64,000 bases of DNA, taken from the NCBI GenBank assembly GCA_013368325.1, contig JAACJK010000114.1, positions 248,001-312,000 on the forward strand, read 5' to 3'. Position numbers and translations under genes: made by a program. Shown here piece after piece: positions 10,631 through 21,395 of this stretch (the first letter of the stretch is position 1; each line of letters opens with the position of its first letter). The notes below the pieces were generated by a model. That model saw only the letters and a program-made list of their open reading frames with translations. It ran no database searches and had not been told where the DNA came from. Source of the stretch: Ephemerocybe angulata (lineage: Eukaryota > Basidiomycota > Agaricomycetes > Agaricales > Psathyrellaceae).

Positions 10631-13600
10631 TCATCTATTTCTACCTGGTAACCGTTCCGCTGCACCACTACCCACTAAAACCCCCTCATTCACATTCACC
10701 GTTATGCCCGTCTCACTTAGCCTTAGTCGGTTCCAGGTTCTTTGAACCAACGATTTATTAAGGGCTCTAGTCTTGTGAATTGCCTGATTAGTTAGATTCC
10801 AATCCATCCTCATACGACGGCCTATCCTGGCGTTCCAACGGGCGGTGACTTCACTTGCCGGGTGGACTCTCATTGGGTCTGCCTCCCTAGAGATTCTCCA
10901 CTCGCATCTGAGGAGCCATATTAGGTATACAGTTTCTGAGATCAGAATACGGAACAGGCGCGTTAGGCCTCTGTCCGTCGATCCATCTTCCCGTTTAATA
11001 TCAACTTCGCTTATCCCAAGCACAATACCAAGGGTCAGGTCTGGGAAGGTCACGCTGGTCCGGTTCCACAAGTCTCTTGTGAGCTTCCAGACTAACTCTT
11101 GATTGGTCATTCTGCACTCAAATATAATATGTTCAAGTGATTCAACTGGCGCATTGCAAGATGTGCACGGCATGTAACGGTCACTAACGGGTGTATGTTT
11201 CCAGAATTCCCCAACCTTATGAGCACCATTTAACGCTTTCCAATTGAATGCACACCACTTTTGGGTTAGCGTTCCATGCTTTCGTCTCTTAAGATTCAAC
11301 CAAAGCTTACTCGGATGCGGGCGGTAGCCATTCATCGCCTCGATGGCAAGTTCTGCTTGCTCAACCATACGCTGTGTTCGGGACCGTGGCTCCTGAACCT
11401 TAAGTTGACGGACACCTCTATAGAATTCGGATTGCGACAGGGCCGACAGCCTGGCACCGTACGCCAGAAGTCTATTGCCCTTTGACAATGAGATATGATC
11501 GGGGGTCTCTTTAGCAGCACCACTTGCTGCAAGTCGGTCCGCACTTTCATTACCCATATCACCGGCATGTCCTCGAACTTTTTTAACCCAGATCTTCGAC
11601 TTTACAGACGATATTTCAGCCGTAAGCGCAGCCACCGACTCCTTATTTGCCACATTGAGGAAGCCGTGATCAACACGCTTACGAAGAAGGTCAGTCATAG
11701 CTTTCACCGTGTACGTTGAATCTGTTATAATCCTAAGGCAAGGTACATTTCCATTGTCCTGGATAGCTGCAACGACGGCCATGACTTCAGCAATATTATT
11801 GGTAAGGTACTCTCCGGGCAACCGGATAGCTCGGTTACGCGTATTCTGGGCGTGATACCACAGCCCACTGCCGGCAGCAGCATATTTTGTCCCATTGTCT
11901 GAGCATGAGCCGTCAGTCCAGACCGTGATAACTTGAGCTCCTTCCGCACTGCTTGAGGGTGCGATGTCATTATTCGCGTGCTCATTGTTAAGCGCAGGGC
12001 GACATGTGGAGAAGGCGTCAAGCGTGAAGATTCTGGCAGCTTCGTGGGGGTATGCATAATTCTCATGCATAGGAACAACTGGAGTCCACTCTGGGTCTTG
12101 ACCAGGAATCTGAGGTTGAGCACCAACCGCGACGTACTGCGACGCCTTTAACGGATTCCAAATGTCAAGTAGGTTAGACAACTTCTTTCCAGCATTTCGT
12201 CGACATTTCGGTGGGTGTTCACACCCTAAAGCACGGTCCTCAATACAGTTTATGCAGGCGCAGGTAACACGTTCAGAGCATGTCGCAGCCTGGTTCTTGT
12301 TAGCATGGGCGAGGAGGTCGCCGACCGAGGATAAGTGGTGCGTGCGTTGTATGCACTTTCCCCATTTATCATTGTAAACTGACACGAGCTTTTCCTTCGT
12401 ACCAATGTGCCACCAATAGGGCATCTTCAGTTGCAGTGCCACTTGAGGTGACCACACATGGATAGATACACTGTACTTCCGGCCAGCGCTATACATGCGC
12501 TTAAAGACCAGGGGGAGACCCTTAGCCTGGGTATAGACGTCCCAGGATTGGACAAACGGGTCTATCAAGAGACTTGAGTCAACAGTCTGGTACCGTCTGA
12601 CTGCACATAATCGGAATATATGGTCGACGAGGTAGGCCCAAACTGGGCGTTCTGGCGGTGATTTCATGTAGGATTGTAGCACGGTAAGTGCAACTGCATC
12701 ATTCCTAGCACGCACATCCAACAGGTTTACGCCGCCCTCGGCATACGGGCGCCGGAGATTTTCGATTCCAATTGCGTTCATTTTCTTCTCGCCCTTCTTG
12801 GCATAAACGAAGTCATCGACTTCTCGTTCTATCTCTTTAAGGATCCGTTCGGGCATGCCCTGGACTTTTGCAAAGTATTGGGTGAAACCCCCAACCATGG
12901 CGTTCACAGCCTGTGCGCGTCCCCGTATCGTAGGCTTGCTCTTATCCCAACGTGCTAAGGTAACGCGAATCTTCTCTAGGATTGGCTTCCACAGCTCCTC
13001 CTGGGATATCTCTTCACCATAGTAGGCCCCCAGGATCCGGGTAGGCTCCCCTTTCTCTGGAACACGGACATTTTCAGGGAATAGTGCACCATTCTCCCTT
13101 AGACGCCGATGGCGCCTAAGCCATTCACAGTATTCCTTTGAGCCTCTGGGAATTATCACGGTCTTATTAATATTGAACTTAGCCCCGGAGGCAAGACACC
13201 ATAGGTCGAGGATATGCTGTAACAGTATAAAATCATCCTGGCTAGAGAGGAAGACAGTTGTATCGTCAGCATACAGACAGGTCAATAGCCGCTTGTCAAT
13301 ATTTGGAGCTGTGACCCCCCTCAGGGTGGAGGATCTAAGCATTTCAGCGAGCGGCTCAATTCCGAGGTCAAAGAGTAAGCACGACATCGGGCACCCCTGT
13401 CTAACACCCCGTCTAATTTGGAAAGGGCTTCCCTTCACCCCATTCAGTATAACAGTCGTTTCCGCTGTGCCATAAAGACTTTGAAGAGTTGATATAAATT
13501 GTTCAGGAAAGCCAAACCTCTCCAAGACCTTCCACAAGTAGTCATGGCGAATTTTGTCGTAAGCTTTCTCCTGATCCAGACATACAATAGCCCCATTATC

Positions 13601-14434
13601 CTCCGACATTTCACTGAGGGCCATTACAGAGTGGAGGAGAGCTGTGTGATCCATTATTGATCTATTACGGAGGAAGCCCGCCTGATCTTCGTGGATCAAG
13701 CTATTTGCAACTTGTCCAAGCTTATTGGACAAAGCTCTGGTAAATACCTTATAGTCGGTATTGAGGACGGTGATGGGTCGATAATTGGCAATGTCGGTAC
13801 GATCATTCTTCTTGTGAATCGGGCACATCCATCCCTCCGTAAAGTGGGATTCAGGTGACACACCGTCCTGCTCAATTTCATTGAATACCATGGTCAAAAT
13901 GTTAAGTATATCATATGGGGCTCGGTGGCTATTGGATTTCTTCGCGAGGCGCTCTTGTTCTTTTGCCAGGAACTTCCAAATCTCGACTGGGATGCCATCT
14001 AAGCCGGAGGCCTTTCCATTTGGAACCTCAGCAAGCGCGGTCCTAACTTCATCCCTCGCAAGTTTATGGGTAAAGGACGCACGTTGTGCCTCAGTCAGTC
14101 TTGTCTTAACGTGGGCAAGCACTTCATTGTCCGCATCCTGTTGATCGTCGGCTGTCGCATTCAAATGATACTTATCTTGAAGGCTGTCATGGTAATTTGA
14201 CGCAATTTCTACCATCTTCTTCGAGTTGTGTTCATACTGAGGAGGAGCAGAGTCTGGTATCCTGAGGGAAGGGACAGTATCCCTCGGTTTCCGTGCCCTA
14301 TTAATGTAAAAGTCATATTTGGAGCCGGTCTCCCCCTCCACATGGTGGCGGGCGGCAGCAACAAGTCTCCTCTGATCAAACTTCTGCTGAGATAGTGCTC
14401 TAATATTGTCATCGATCTCACTTAACGATATCAT
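10631..14434 (-). CDS. LINE reverse transcriptase with C-terminal RNase H
   Basis: Single intron-free frame of about 1,267 residues, open up to about 14539 if codons before the first ATG are counted. RT blocks: GLDGIPVEIWKFL (about 145), NYRPITVLNTDYKVFTRAL (about 217), CLDQEKAYDKIRHDYLWKV (about 285), RQGCPMSCLLFDLGIEPLAE (about 345) and the catalytic YADD (about 388). A Cys/His cluster CACINC...CEHPPKC lies near 725-745. The RNase H domain starts at VWTDGSCSDNG (about 838) and includes NIAEVMAV, ITDSTYTV and the final NESADRLA aspartate (about 967). No stop or frameshift is seen, so the enzyme part may still be made. Without the endonuclease it could not start its own insertion in the usual way. 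Confidence 0.85.
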   Translation of the reverse strand: MISLSEIDDNIRALSQQKFDQRRLVAAARHHVEGETGSKYDFYINRARKPRDTVPSLRIPDSAPPQYEHNSKKMVEIASNYHDSLQDKYHLNATADDQQDADNEVLAHVKTRLTEAQRASFTHKLARDEVRTALAEVPNGKASGLDGIPVEIWKFLAKEQERLAKKSNSHRAPYDILNILTMVFNEIEQDGVSPESHFTEGWMCPIHKKNDRTDIANYRPITVLNTDYKVFTRALSNKLGQVANSLIHEDQAGFLRNRSIMDHTALLHSVMALSEMSEDNGAIVCLDQEKAYDKIRHDYLWKVLERFGFPEQFISTLQSLYGTAETTVILNGVKGSPFQIRRGVRQGCPMSCLLFDLGIEPLAEMLRSSTLRGVTAPNIDKRLLTCLYADDTTVFLSSQDDFILLQHILDLWCLASGAKFNINKTVIIPRGSKEYCEWLRRHRRLRENGALFPENVRVPEKGEPTRILGAYYGEEISQEELWKPILEKIRVTLARWDKSKPTIRGRAQAVNAMVGGFTQYFAKVQGMPERILKEIEREVDDFVYAKKGEKKMNAIGIENLRRPYAEGGVNLLDVRARNDAVALTVLQSYMKSPPERPVWAYLVDHIFRLCAVRRYQTVDSSLLIDPFVQSWDVYTQAKGLPLVFKRMYSAGRKYSVSIHVWSPQVALQLKMPYWWHIGTKEKLVSVYNDKWGKCIQRTHHLSSVGDLLAHANKNQAATCSERVTCACINCIEDRALGCEHPPKCRRNAGKKLSNLLDIWNPLKASQYVAVGAQPQIPGQDPEWTPVVPMHENYAYPHEAARIFTLDAFSTCRPALNNEHANNDIAPSSSAEGAQVITVWTDGSCSDNGTKYAAAGSGLWYHAQNTRNRAIRLPGEYLTNNIAEVMAVVAAIQDNGNVPCLRIITDSTYTVKAMTDLLRKRVDHGFLNVANKESVAALTAEISSVKSKIWVKKVRGHAGDMGNESADRLAASGAAKETPDHISLSKGNRLLAYGARLSALSQSEFYRGVRQLKVQEPRSRTQRMVEQAELAIEAMNGYRPHPSKLWLNLKRRKHGTLTQKWCAFNWKALNGAHKVGEFWKHTPVSDRYMPCTSCNAPVESLEHIIFECRMTNQELVWKLTRDLWNRTSVTFPDLTLGIVLGISEVDIKREDGSTDRGLTRLFRILISETVYLIWLLRCEWRISREADPMRVHPASEVTARWNARIGRRMRMDWNLTNQAIHKTRALNKSLVQRTWNRLRLSETGITVNVNEGVLVGSGAAERLPGRNR

Positions 14435-14944
14435 GAGGTCGTCGGACTCACAACTATTGATTGCTCTCAGAACCTCGCTGCGTGGGAGGATTGCGTCTCT
14501 AGAGAGTCTGGGTCGTGCCTTGTTACCTCGCGTATAGGTCTATATAGTTGAAAATACTTTTTTAAATGTGAAGACTGGATGAGCATAATACCTCAGTGCT
14601 ATGTGGCAGAACATACATACATAGATCACCCATGAAAAGGCACACTTTTGATTAGCTATGAACCTTTTCAGACCCAGGATGCGAAGAATCCTGGTAACTC
14701 ACATGCATTCCCCTCAATTCACCGTATTATGTAGCCATCATGGCTGCTGTGCTTTTGGGAAGCCACTGGCCCACATCCAAGAATTCAAATCCGTGCAGGT
14801 GTGGAAGCCGTGCAGTGATCGCCGAACGTGTGGAAGCGTCTGGGCGCGTGTGATGGCGTGTGCAGGCGTGGCGGAGTTGGCTCCACGATCAGACGCGCCT
14901 GACACGGCCCCCACGCTCTGCACGGGTCAGGCCTTTTGCTGATG

Positions 14945-15198
14945 TGGCAACGTACGTAGGCCCAAGCCCCCATTGATACAAAGAAGTTGACCATCGATCA
15001 CACCTATAGAGCAAAGGCGCCGAAATTATCGAAGTCGACGATGAGGCCAAGCGCGGCAAATTCAGGAACCCCGGCATCTGGGTGGCGAACTTCACTGAAG
15101 ACGTAGCGAGCGCGTTCCTTCGGGATTTGAAGGGAAAGACTGAGACGACATTCTCCAACACGACGTGGCTCTTCGAAGACGTTGTGTGCGAGGATTAG
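14945..15198 (+). pseudogene. 3' half of the interrupted small secreted-protein gene
   Basis: Directly after the right end of the outer TIR element come 7 exon bases, a 58-base intron (14952-15009, GTACGT...CTATAG) and a final exon (15010-15198) that reads SKGAEIIEVDDEAKRGKF, then RNPGIWVANFTEDVASAFLR, and ends VVCED followed by TAG. It has no start codon of its own. Strand, size and splice phase fit the 5' half at 7785-8057. Confidence 0.55.
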
Positions 15199-16134
15199 GC
15201 ATCCTTTTATGAAGGATGGACCCCTTGGTACTGGCTGTAGGGGTAATCTGGTAGTTACGGTGAATGACTGATAGTAGTCGGCGTATCTTACGAGGGTTGG
15301 GTGTGAGAAATCAGTCTAGAGCCCATTTTATAGCAGTCTCGCAGGGGTGCAGGTCATGGGCACCATTCGCTCCTGTTTAAGTTCAGGAAATTCGTACCCA
15401 GCTTGAGCAAGGCCTTATTAAGCCCAACTTAGGATTCCGAGGGAAGAGCAGTGGTCTTCCCAAGGTGCTCTAAAGGTCGAGCAGTTTCCTGTCTAAGTGT
15501 GTACGGCGAAGGACCAGCATCAGAGTTACGAGTAGTATTCTTGGGCGGCTTGTAGTTGATTGAGTTAGCTCGTTGAAGAATTGTGTTCGGGACAAGGAGG
15601 AGACTCGCGCAAGGCTCGCGCTCTTGCTTCTTAGTTTTATAACATCATAGACAGGGGCTAACCTGCCTTGTATGGGCTCAGAACAAACATGGCCCAGCCA
15701 AACATGGATGTGTGGCACGCAATCCGCCCATTCTTGTTCCCAACCACCATGTCCACCAACGTACCTTGACTGTAACTGTATACCGTCCTCAGGTATCGAA
15801 GGTGGAGGATGTTGTAGCAAGAAACTTCGGGAACATGGTGTGTCTGTTCTAAATCCATACTCTGTGATACCTGTCCATTTGATTAATTCGAAGGATCCAA
15901 CTCCTCCACACTCCCTATTTTCTTTCTATCCGCCCCCCATTACGAATGTAACGAACGCCCATAAGACCTGTGTGGCTAAAATACCTGATGCAATGGCCCA
16001 AGCCATCTTTGAAGAGCACCCGCTAGGGCAGTATCTACGAGGTCCGGTTCTGGGCTCGCCTTCTGGAACCGGCGTTGGCTTACCACTCTACGATCGTTCC
16101 GCACTGAATAGATGCAGATGGGGTTTACGAGTTA
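15199..16134. other. Stretch without a supported gene
   Basis: Overlapping open frames exist on both strands (for example about 15470-15858 minus and 15672 onward plus) but none has a motif, clear splice pattern or codon bias that I can defend. It may hold an upstream exon of the ORF at 16135. Confidence 0.3.
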
Positions 16135-16527
16135 ATGCCCGGCACGTCTCTCAAGAGCCAAGAGATTCTGGCCGTCTCCGCAAAGCCGTCAAGCCTCCGC
16201 AAACCATTCGTGGAGCGCTTCAAGGACACTGCCTCCCTCCTTTCCTCTTCAATATCTTCCCCACAAACCCCCGACCATCCCTCACCTCGCTTCCCCGAAG
16301 ACTGCCCCACAGTCGCTCAACAAGCTGAATTGGACGCCAAGTCCGAAACTGCGTTCTTCTCATATACGGACTCGAGTAGCAACATATTTGGACTAGTCTC
16401 AACTGCTGCTTCGGTTGGGAACCGATTTTTCGTCACACTGGGACTCGGGAGCTTGTCCTTCGTTCTATACCATCTCATCACTTCATCAGAATCGCCGAGC
16501 CACGACTTCACTCCTATAAGTTCTTGA
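16135..16527 (+). CDS. Hypothetical protein with one C-terminal hydrophobic segment
   Basis: Open frame of 130 residues. The N-terminal half is Ser/Pro-rich (TASLLSSSISSPQTPDHPSP). A stretch VGNRFFVTLGLGSLSFVLYH near residues 93-115 could be a transmembrane helix. I do not recognise a family. The frame is longer and less biased in composition than its antisense counterpart, which is why I prefer this strand. It may be part of a larger spliced gene. Confidence 0.3.
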   Translation: MPGTSLKSQEILAVSAKPSSLRKPFVERFKDTASLLSSSISSPQTPDHPSPRFPEDCPTVAQQAELDAKSETAFFSYTDSSSNIFGLVSTAASVGNRFFVTLGLGSLSFVLYHLITSSESPSHDFTPISS

Positions 16528-16823
16528 TACAATCTTGCCTTCTGGGTCGGATTTCGCCCGAGACGTCTCCCTTCATTCTTCTGGTGCCTTCGGCGCGTCG
16601 ACACTGCGTCACTTATCCTCACTCAACCACGGATTCTTCGGCAAATCCTTGCCTACCCCCGCAACGTCAGGTGCAGACCGCTGCTAGCGGCGGGTCACCA
16701 CGAAAGTCTGGGATACCGCTAGATGGTCGGTAACCATCATCTGGACGGCGCTGGAGTCCTTGAGCACTGTGAATCGTACGCTGTGCTTGGTCTGTTTCGG
16801 CTGATTTCTCACCACCGTATTTT

Positions 16824-17387
16824 TCAGCTGGCTGCCCAAAACCTGGAGTGTTCCCTATAGATGCTGTTTAACACTGTCGAAACCCGGTGAAAGCCATCGG
16901 TTCTGTGATATCGCTCGAGCAACCTCAGCTCCGGTGTTTGCGGTGTCGACATTGGTGGATTATCAGTGGTTGTAACTTCGCTCCTTTCCCTGGATCTTCT
17001 ATGTTCAGGATCCATGTGTTTGAGGACTCGGAGAGTAAGTTGATGGCTGGGACCGAAATCCGATGGACAGATGGAAGCGCTCCTGCGCACCAGCTCGTTC
17101 GGGTTCCAGAATTTCCTATCCAGCCTCTTGATCAAGGATTTATTTTCAAACCAACGCTTTCAATCCGCGCCAGGCCCGCGCAACGCCTGTGGACACCAGC
17201 GCTGGAGGTGCGTTTCCATTGATATCCGCGTTGCGATGCCTGAATTCTGGTTGGGCGCTGAGACTGTGATGATGTGTGTGATGAATCGGAAGACGGCGCT
17301 AATCAATGTTGCGATATCTGATAAATAGAAGTAGGAATCCAGTGACTGATACCACATCTTTCGCAACTTACGTCTCTTCCTAAACAT
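16824..17387 (-). pseudogene. Unrecognised coding-like frame with one in-frame stop
   Basis: On the minus strand one frame runs from ATG 17387 to a stop at 16824, broken only by a TGA near 17160. It contains a probable 56-base intron after MFRKR (GTAAGT...TATCAG). Readable pieces include IATLISAVFRFITHIITV (hydrophobic) and WFENKSLIKRLDRKFWNP. This looks like a gene inactivated by one nonsense change, or a gene with a further intron I cannot place. No family recognised. Confidence 0.3.
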
Positions 17388-17723
17388 GATATGATTCTCT
17401 CATGATGCCTACATGGTGGGTACAGGTACCCCAGTATTCTTCGCCGATCTTATCGCAGCACCGATTACGGTGCCAGTGCCTCTCTAACTCCCTTTTCTGC
17501 AGTTCGAATCAAGCTTCAACGTGCCTGTGGCTCCTTGCCCATCTACCTGTCGCTGGTAGAGGAGAGTTCGGGCACATGTAGCAGTGTCGAGAGGAGAACT
17601 CGGGGTTTGGGGCATCCGGAGGCCAAGGACGTGGTATAATACATGTACATGGAAGACGTACCGTGGTTTCAGGTCTCCGTCAGTCCCTTACCTTCTTCCT
17701 GACGATAATAGGTCTAGCGTAAG

Positions 17724-19561
17724 ATGTCCGACGGGTTTGCGCTGATTGAATCCGCGATCCGCGTCTGGCACAACCAGGGCTACTCGAAAGGTGTGTAAGC
17801 CATCCTAAATGCGCTTGGTTCCAGGGACCCCTCAGCGACCCAAGTCGTTGATATATACCCTAGCCGCGGTCCTAACACTACTCATTTGCGATATTCTCCA
17901 CAACCTGGCTGATGAGGTCAAGTACATTTGGAGGTATGATTTGCAACCGGATTTGGGCGCTTAGTGTGCAACGCTAATCTCTGTCATGATCCAGATCTAA
18001 ATGGACGTTCGTTAAGACGATGTATCTCCTTGCGAGGTACTATGGAGTAGCTCTTGTTCTGTGAGCGTCATATTCTTGCCACAGCCTATATCGATTGACG
18101 ATCACTCAACAGCGCTATGATGATTGGTAAGATACTCCTCCAGTTTCCAGGATGCGAATGAATGGGCGTCTAATTCATGTCTCTACCCTAAGATGGCGAT
18201 AAACGGAATATCACTGCACACGTAAGCCTTCTTTACGATACTTCCCAAAGGATCTCCTCTAACTCCAAGGAAGTTGTGGGTGGACTGCTTCGGCGACTCG
18301 AAGCCAACCGTTTGAAGACATGCTAACACTGGGAGTAGTTGTCGACGCTACATTAGAGTCATCAGCATGTGAGTGCGCCGATGCCTTTCCGATGATACGG
18401 TATAACTTTGCCTACAGGTTAGGCGACGTGTACTTCGTCATTATAGATATTATCTGCATCATTCGAGTCTACGCTCTCTGGGAAAGAAGTAATAAAGGTG
18501 AGTGTATTCAAGGTCGCCCTCGACATAACGCTCAACCCTCCGTTTTTTCTGCCCCAGTTTTAGCTTTGTTTAGTATCTTATGTACAGGTAATTTCGCTCA
18601 ACATGAACTGTGAAATATAGCTTACGCTCTTCACATCTCTTCTCAACCAGTCGAGATAGCTTTGGCATTTTACGCCAGTTGGCATGCGACGGAATTCAAA
18701 GGAGCGCCCAATCCACCGAAGAACGAGCTCTCGGATCGCTATGGATGTGGATTTCTCCTCGCTCCATTCACGGGCAGTAGCGCCCTGGTCATATACATTG
18801 CATCGTGGTCAGTGCCTCCACGGGTACGCTACTATTTCGCTGACTCGTGCCACCTCCTTTTGCGCATAGGTGTACTGTTATTATCGTCACATGTACGCAT
18901 CCACAACTCATTCCGACGTTCCGGCAGTTAAGCAACTATCCAGCCCTTTTCTTCGTTCTCTCCGTTATCAGAATTCGATATCATCTTCGAGGCGGTTTAG
19001 AGGCTCCCAAATCTGGCTTATGGAAGGGTAGCTCATACGCATCTCCGATGGCAAGAGCATTCATGAAGGATGGAGCTCTCGGCTTCCTCCAGTAAGTGCC
19101 TCGAGTACCACAGCGTAACCTTGAATCTTGAAGCTGACTCCAACTCTGACTCAAGGCTCGCAGGTCAGTAATCGTCCAATTAACCAATCAGACTGACTGT
19201 ACTCATGCGCTATCAGTGATCCACTCACTCTGCGCCTCTATGAACTTTTACCGAGATGGATTCTACTTTCCCCCAACCTGGCCGTAAGTCTCATCCGTCG
19301 ATAAGCTTCATGGTACTTACTTATATCCTATGCTGCTTATAGTTGGCAATACGCGGTCTCATCTTATGCTGTATGTCGAGAAGCGCTATCGAATTTAGGA
19401 GAGATATTGCTCACACGAGTTTGCAGGGATCCCGGCTTATTCTCAGCCTTCGACGGGCCGAAGCTCCATCGAGGCAGACGGAAGATGGGGGTACCCTCCC
19501 GCTTCGCTTCGCTCCAAGAAGACAGAACGAGGCATATACAGGGGAGATAGGGTCTGCATGA
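17724..19561 (+). CDS. DUF6533-type multi-pass membrane protein (copy 1)
   Basis: Begins MSDGFALIESAIRVWHNQGY at 17724 and continues over about ten short exons. Readable in-frame pieces: YTLAAVLTLLICDILHNLAD directly followed by EVKYIWR-SKWTFVKTMYLLAR (the signature of the N-terminal DUF6533 segment), then LGDVYFVIIDIICIIRVYAL, a later FMKDGALGF segment, and GSRLILSLRRAEAP near the end, before stop TGA at about 19559. Members are integral membrane proteins with about seven helices found almost only in Agaricomycetes, and their role is unknown. Donors and acceptors are canonical (for example GTATGA...CCAG near 17936-17994). Exon borders in 18500-19300 are approximate. Confidence 0.7.
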
Positions 19562-20579
19562 GGGCCTTTACATCGATTTTACTCCTAATGGAGTCACTCG
19601 GTCAGGACTCCCGCTTTAAGCTGGCCTTTTTCGAGGAATGGCGCTCGTGGTTAAATTTTAAGCGCCGATCAGTTCAGGATATTTGATGTATGTATTGGAT
19701 TTAGCCCAAGTTACCGAGGATGCCACGATACTGCCATGCCCCGGGTGTCCATTGTCGTTGATACAGGTGTACGCAGCGTCTACGTACACATTTTCCGAGT
19801 GCCTGATCGACTTTGAACGTGCATTATGTTGGCCCAAAAGTTCGAGCGAAGACGGCAGTGGTGCATGCGTTCAGCGCACCCACAGATAAACATCCCGTCT
19901 TCGGGCCTCAACAGACACGCATGAATTGCCAATAAATTGCGCCCTCGTGCTGAACCCTGCAACGCAGATTCAATTGACTCTAAGATAGCTGTCATGATCA
20001 ATGTCACCGCCCATAGACCGCCCAGTTCTAACTGGCTCGGAGCGCCGACCGGACTCCTCGCGCTCCAACACCATGTCGCCAAGCCTTTGCCAAGGACATG
20101 ATGGCACGCCTCGATGCGCCGTGCTGTAAAATTCGAGGATTAGCATTTCTTGGGAAAGCTTCCGTGAAGGCGGTAACTTTCTATTTCTGGAGACCATCAT
20201 CTATGCCATGTGCGCCCACGAGAACCATGAGACGTGACCCATTTTCCTCAACAAATTGGCCTTCAGCTAGACATGTTAAGCTCAAGAAATTCCTCACCTG
20301 CTATCCCGGGGCGCACGGCGCACGCTGGCCAACTCGGGGCTTCGTGATGGACAGAGTCGACAGCGGATGGAGACCGACAACTTCGACCATTTCTCAATTT
20401 GATTGATTGACTGATTGACGGGAATCTATTCGGATGAGCTTAATGAGCAGGGAATAAATATAGGTGCTCGCTGGCAACATGTCCTCAGGTTCCCATCCTT
20501 CCCTCGTACATCGTTGTCGCTTTCGCACCCATCGGCCAAAAACCACTTTCGTTTGTAACCCAAACCCTTATAATCTATC
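19562..20579. other. Intergenic stretch
   Basis: No supported gene. The last 130 bases contain AATAAATATAGG (about 20452-20463) and a CA/CT-rich leader that probably form the promoter of the next gene. Confidence 0.4.
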
Positions 20580-21395
20580 ATGCGTTACTCCTTTGCTGTC
20601 GGTGCTTTGCTCGTTGCTGGCCAGGGTATGTGGACCACCTCCTCTCATTTCTTGAATCTGTAGAACTGACAATTGAACTCCTTCCCTTCCAGCCTATGCT
20701 TCCTCGATCCTGCCCCGTCAATCCGCTGATGACCTCCTCAAAATTATCCCCCCTGCTGTGCGTTTCTCGCCGCTCGTCCCCGTTAACGAACGCTGCTCAC
20801 CATCACGTCTCGTATAGTGCGCTACACCTTGCCAGGGTCTAACCGGCCTCCAGGCTGTGAGTTGAGCTCCTCTCATTAACAATAGGTACAAATCTGACGC
20901 CTCCTTCCTCTAGAAATGCGGGACCGATGCCAACCCCCAGACTTGCGTGTGCACCCCCAGCATCCTCAATGACATGGAGACCTGCACAACATGTATCATC
21001 AAGGAGCTCACTGCCAGCGCTGGCGGAGCAGCTGGTGTTGACCCTGCCACCATCAAGACCGGCATTGACGCAGCTCGTCAAGGTATGTCTCCCCGTTCTT
21101 CTCAAGCCCGATGAGAGTTCATTCCTGACCGACTGTACCTGCAGCTTTGATCGACACCTGCAAGGCTGCAGGAATTGATATCGCATCCGGCGCTGCAGCT
21201 TCCAGCAGCACCACCAGCGGTGCCGCCACCACGAGCGGAGCCGCCACTGGTACGACCAAGGCCGCCACCACCTCAGGCGCCCCCGCATCCACTAGCGCCG
21301 CCGCTACCGGCACCGGCAATGCTGGCTTCAAGAATGGCTTCGCTGCCACCGGCCTTCTCGCTGCTGTTGGTGGAGCTGCTGCCCTCCTTCTCTAA
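20580..21395 (+). CDS. Small cysteine-rich secreted protein, CFEM-like, probably GPI-anchored
   Basis: ATG at 20580. Exon 1 encodes the signal peptide (MRYSFAVGALLVAGQAYAS, splice inside GQ/AYAS). Later exons read CATPCQGLTGLQ, KCGTDANPQTCVC, SILNDMETCTTCIIKELTAS and ALIDTCKAAGIDIASG: eight cysteines in a pattern resembling CFEM or related fungal surface proteins. A low-complexity Ala/Ser/Thr linker (mucin-like, probably O-glycosylated) follows, and then a hydrophobic C-terminus (GLLAAVGGAAALLL) typical of a GPI-anchor signal. The fate would be the cell wall or outer plasma membrane. CFEM proteins act in haem binding, wall structure or host contact, but I cannot say which applies. All introns are short with GT-AG ends. 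Confidence 0.75.

Larger units (their letters stand above)
10393..14545 (-). mobile_element. 5'-truncated LINE (non-LTR) retrotransposon with poly(A) tail
   Basis: On the minus strand a long reverse transcriptase/RNase H frame is followed by a roughly 200-base 3' UTR and a pure homopolymer (41 T on the plus strand, 10393-10433), the hallmark of target-primed reverse transcription. The apurinic-type endonuclease expected before the RT is missing: the frame is closed by a stop just upstream of about 14539. The 5' border is therefore only approximate. I could not find a convincing target duplication. It sits inside the outer TIR element. Confidence 0.85.
8058..14944. mobile_element. Outer TIR element carrying nested insertions
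   Basis: The left end reads CATCAGCAAAAGGCCCGACC and the right end, on the other strand, CATCAGCAAAAGGCCTGACC: 24 bases with one difference, then diverging GC-rich subterminal regions (8058-8275 and 14765-14944) full of CACGCC-type motifs. TG flanks both ends, a possible 2-base target duplication. Inside lie a second TIR element (8635-10000) and a LINE (10393 to about 14545). Without these two, about 1.37 kb of the outer element remains, close to the 1,366 bp of the inner one. No transposase is visible, so it would be non-autonomous. An alternative is two independent inverted solo copies. The restored frame of the split gene argues for one insertion. Confidence 0.5.

Noticed and set aside
8058..14944. 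hAT transposon
   Set aside because: GC-rich subterminal motifs suggested hAT, but no 8-base duplication is present at the borders.
20839..21349. Minus-strand frames rich in Trp/Arg or Ala/Val
   Set aside because: Reverse reading of the low-complexity Ala/Ser/Thr linker of the secreted protein.
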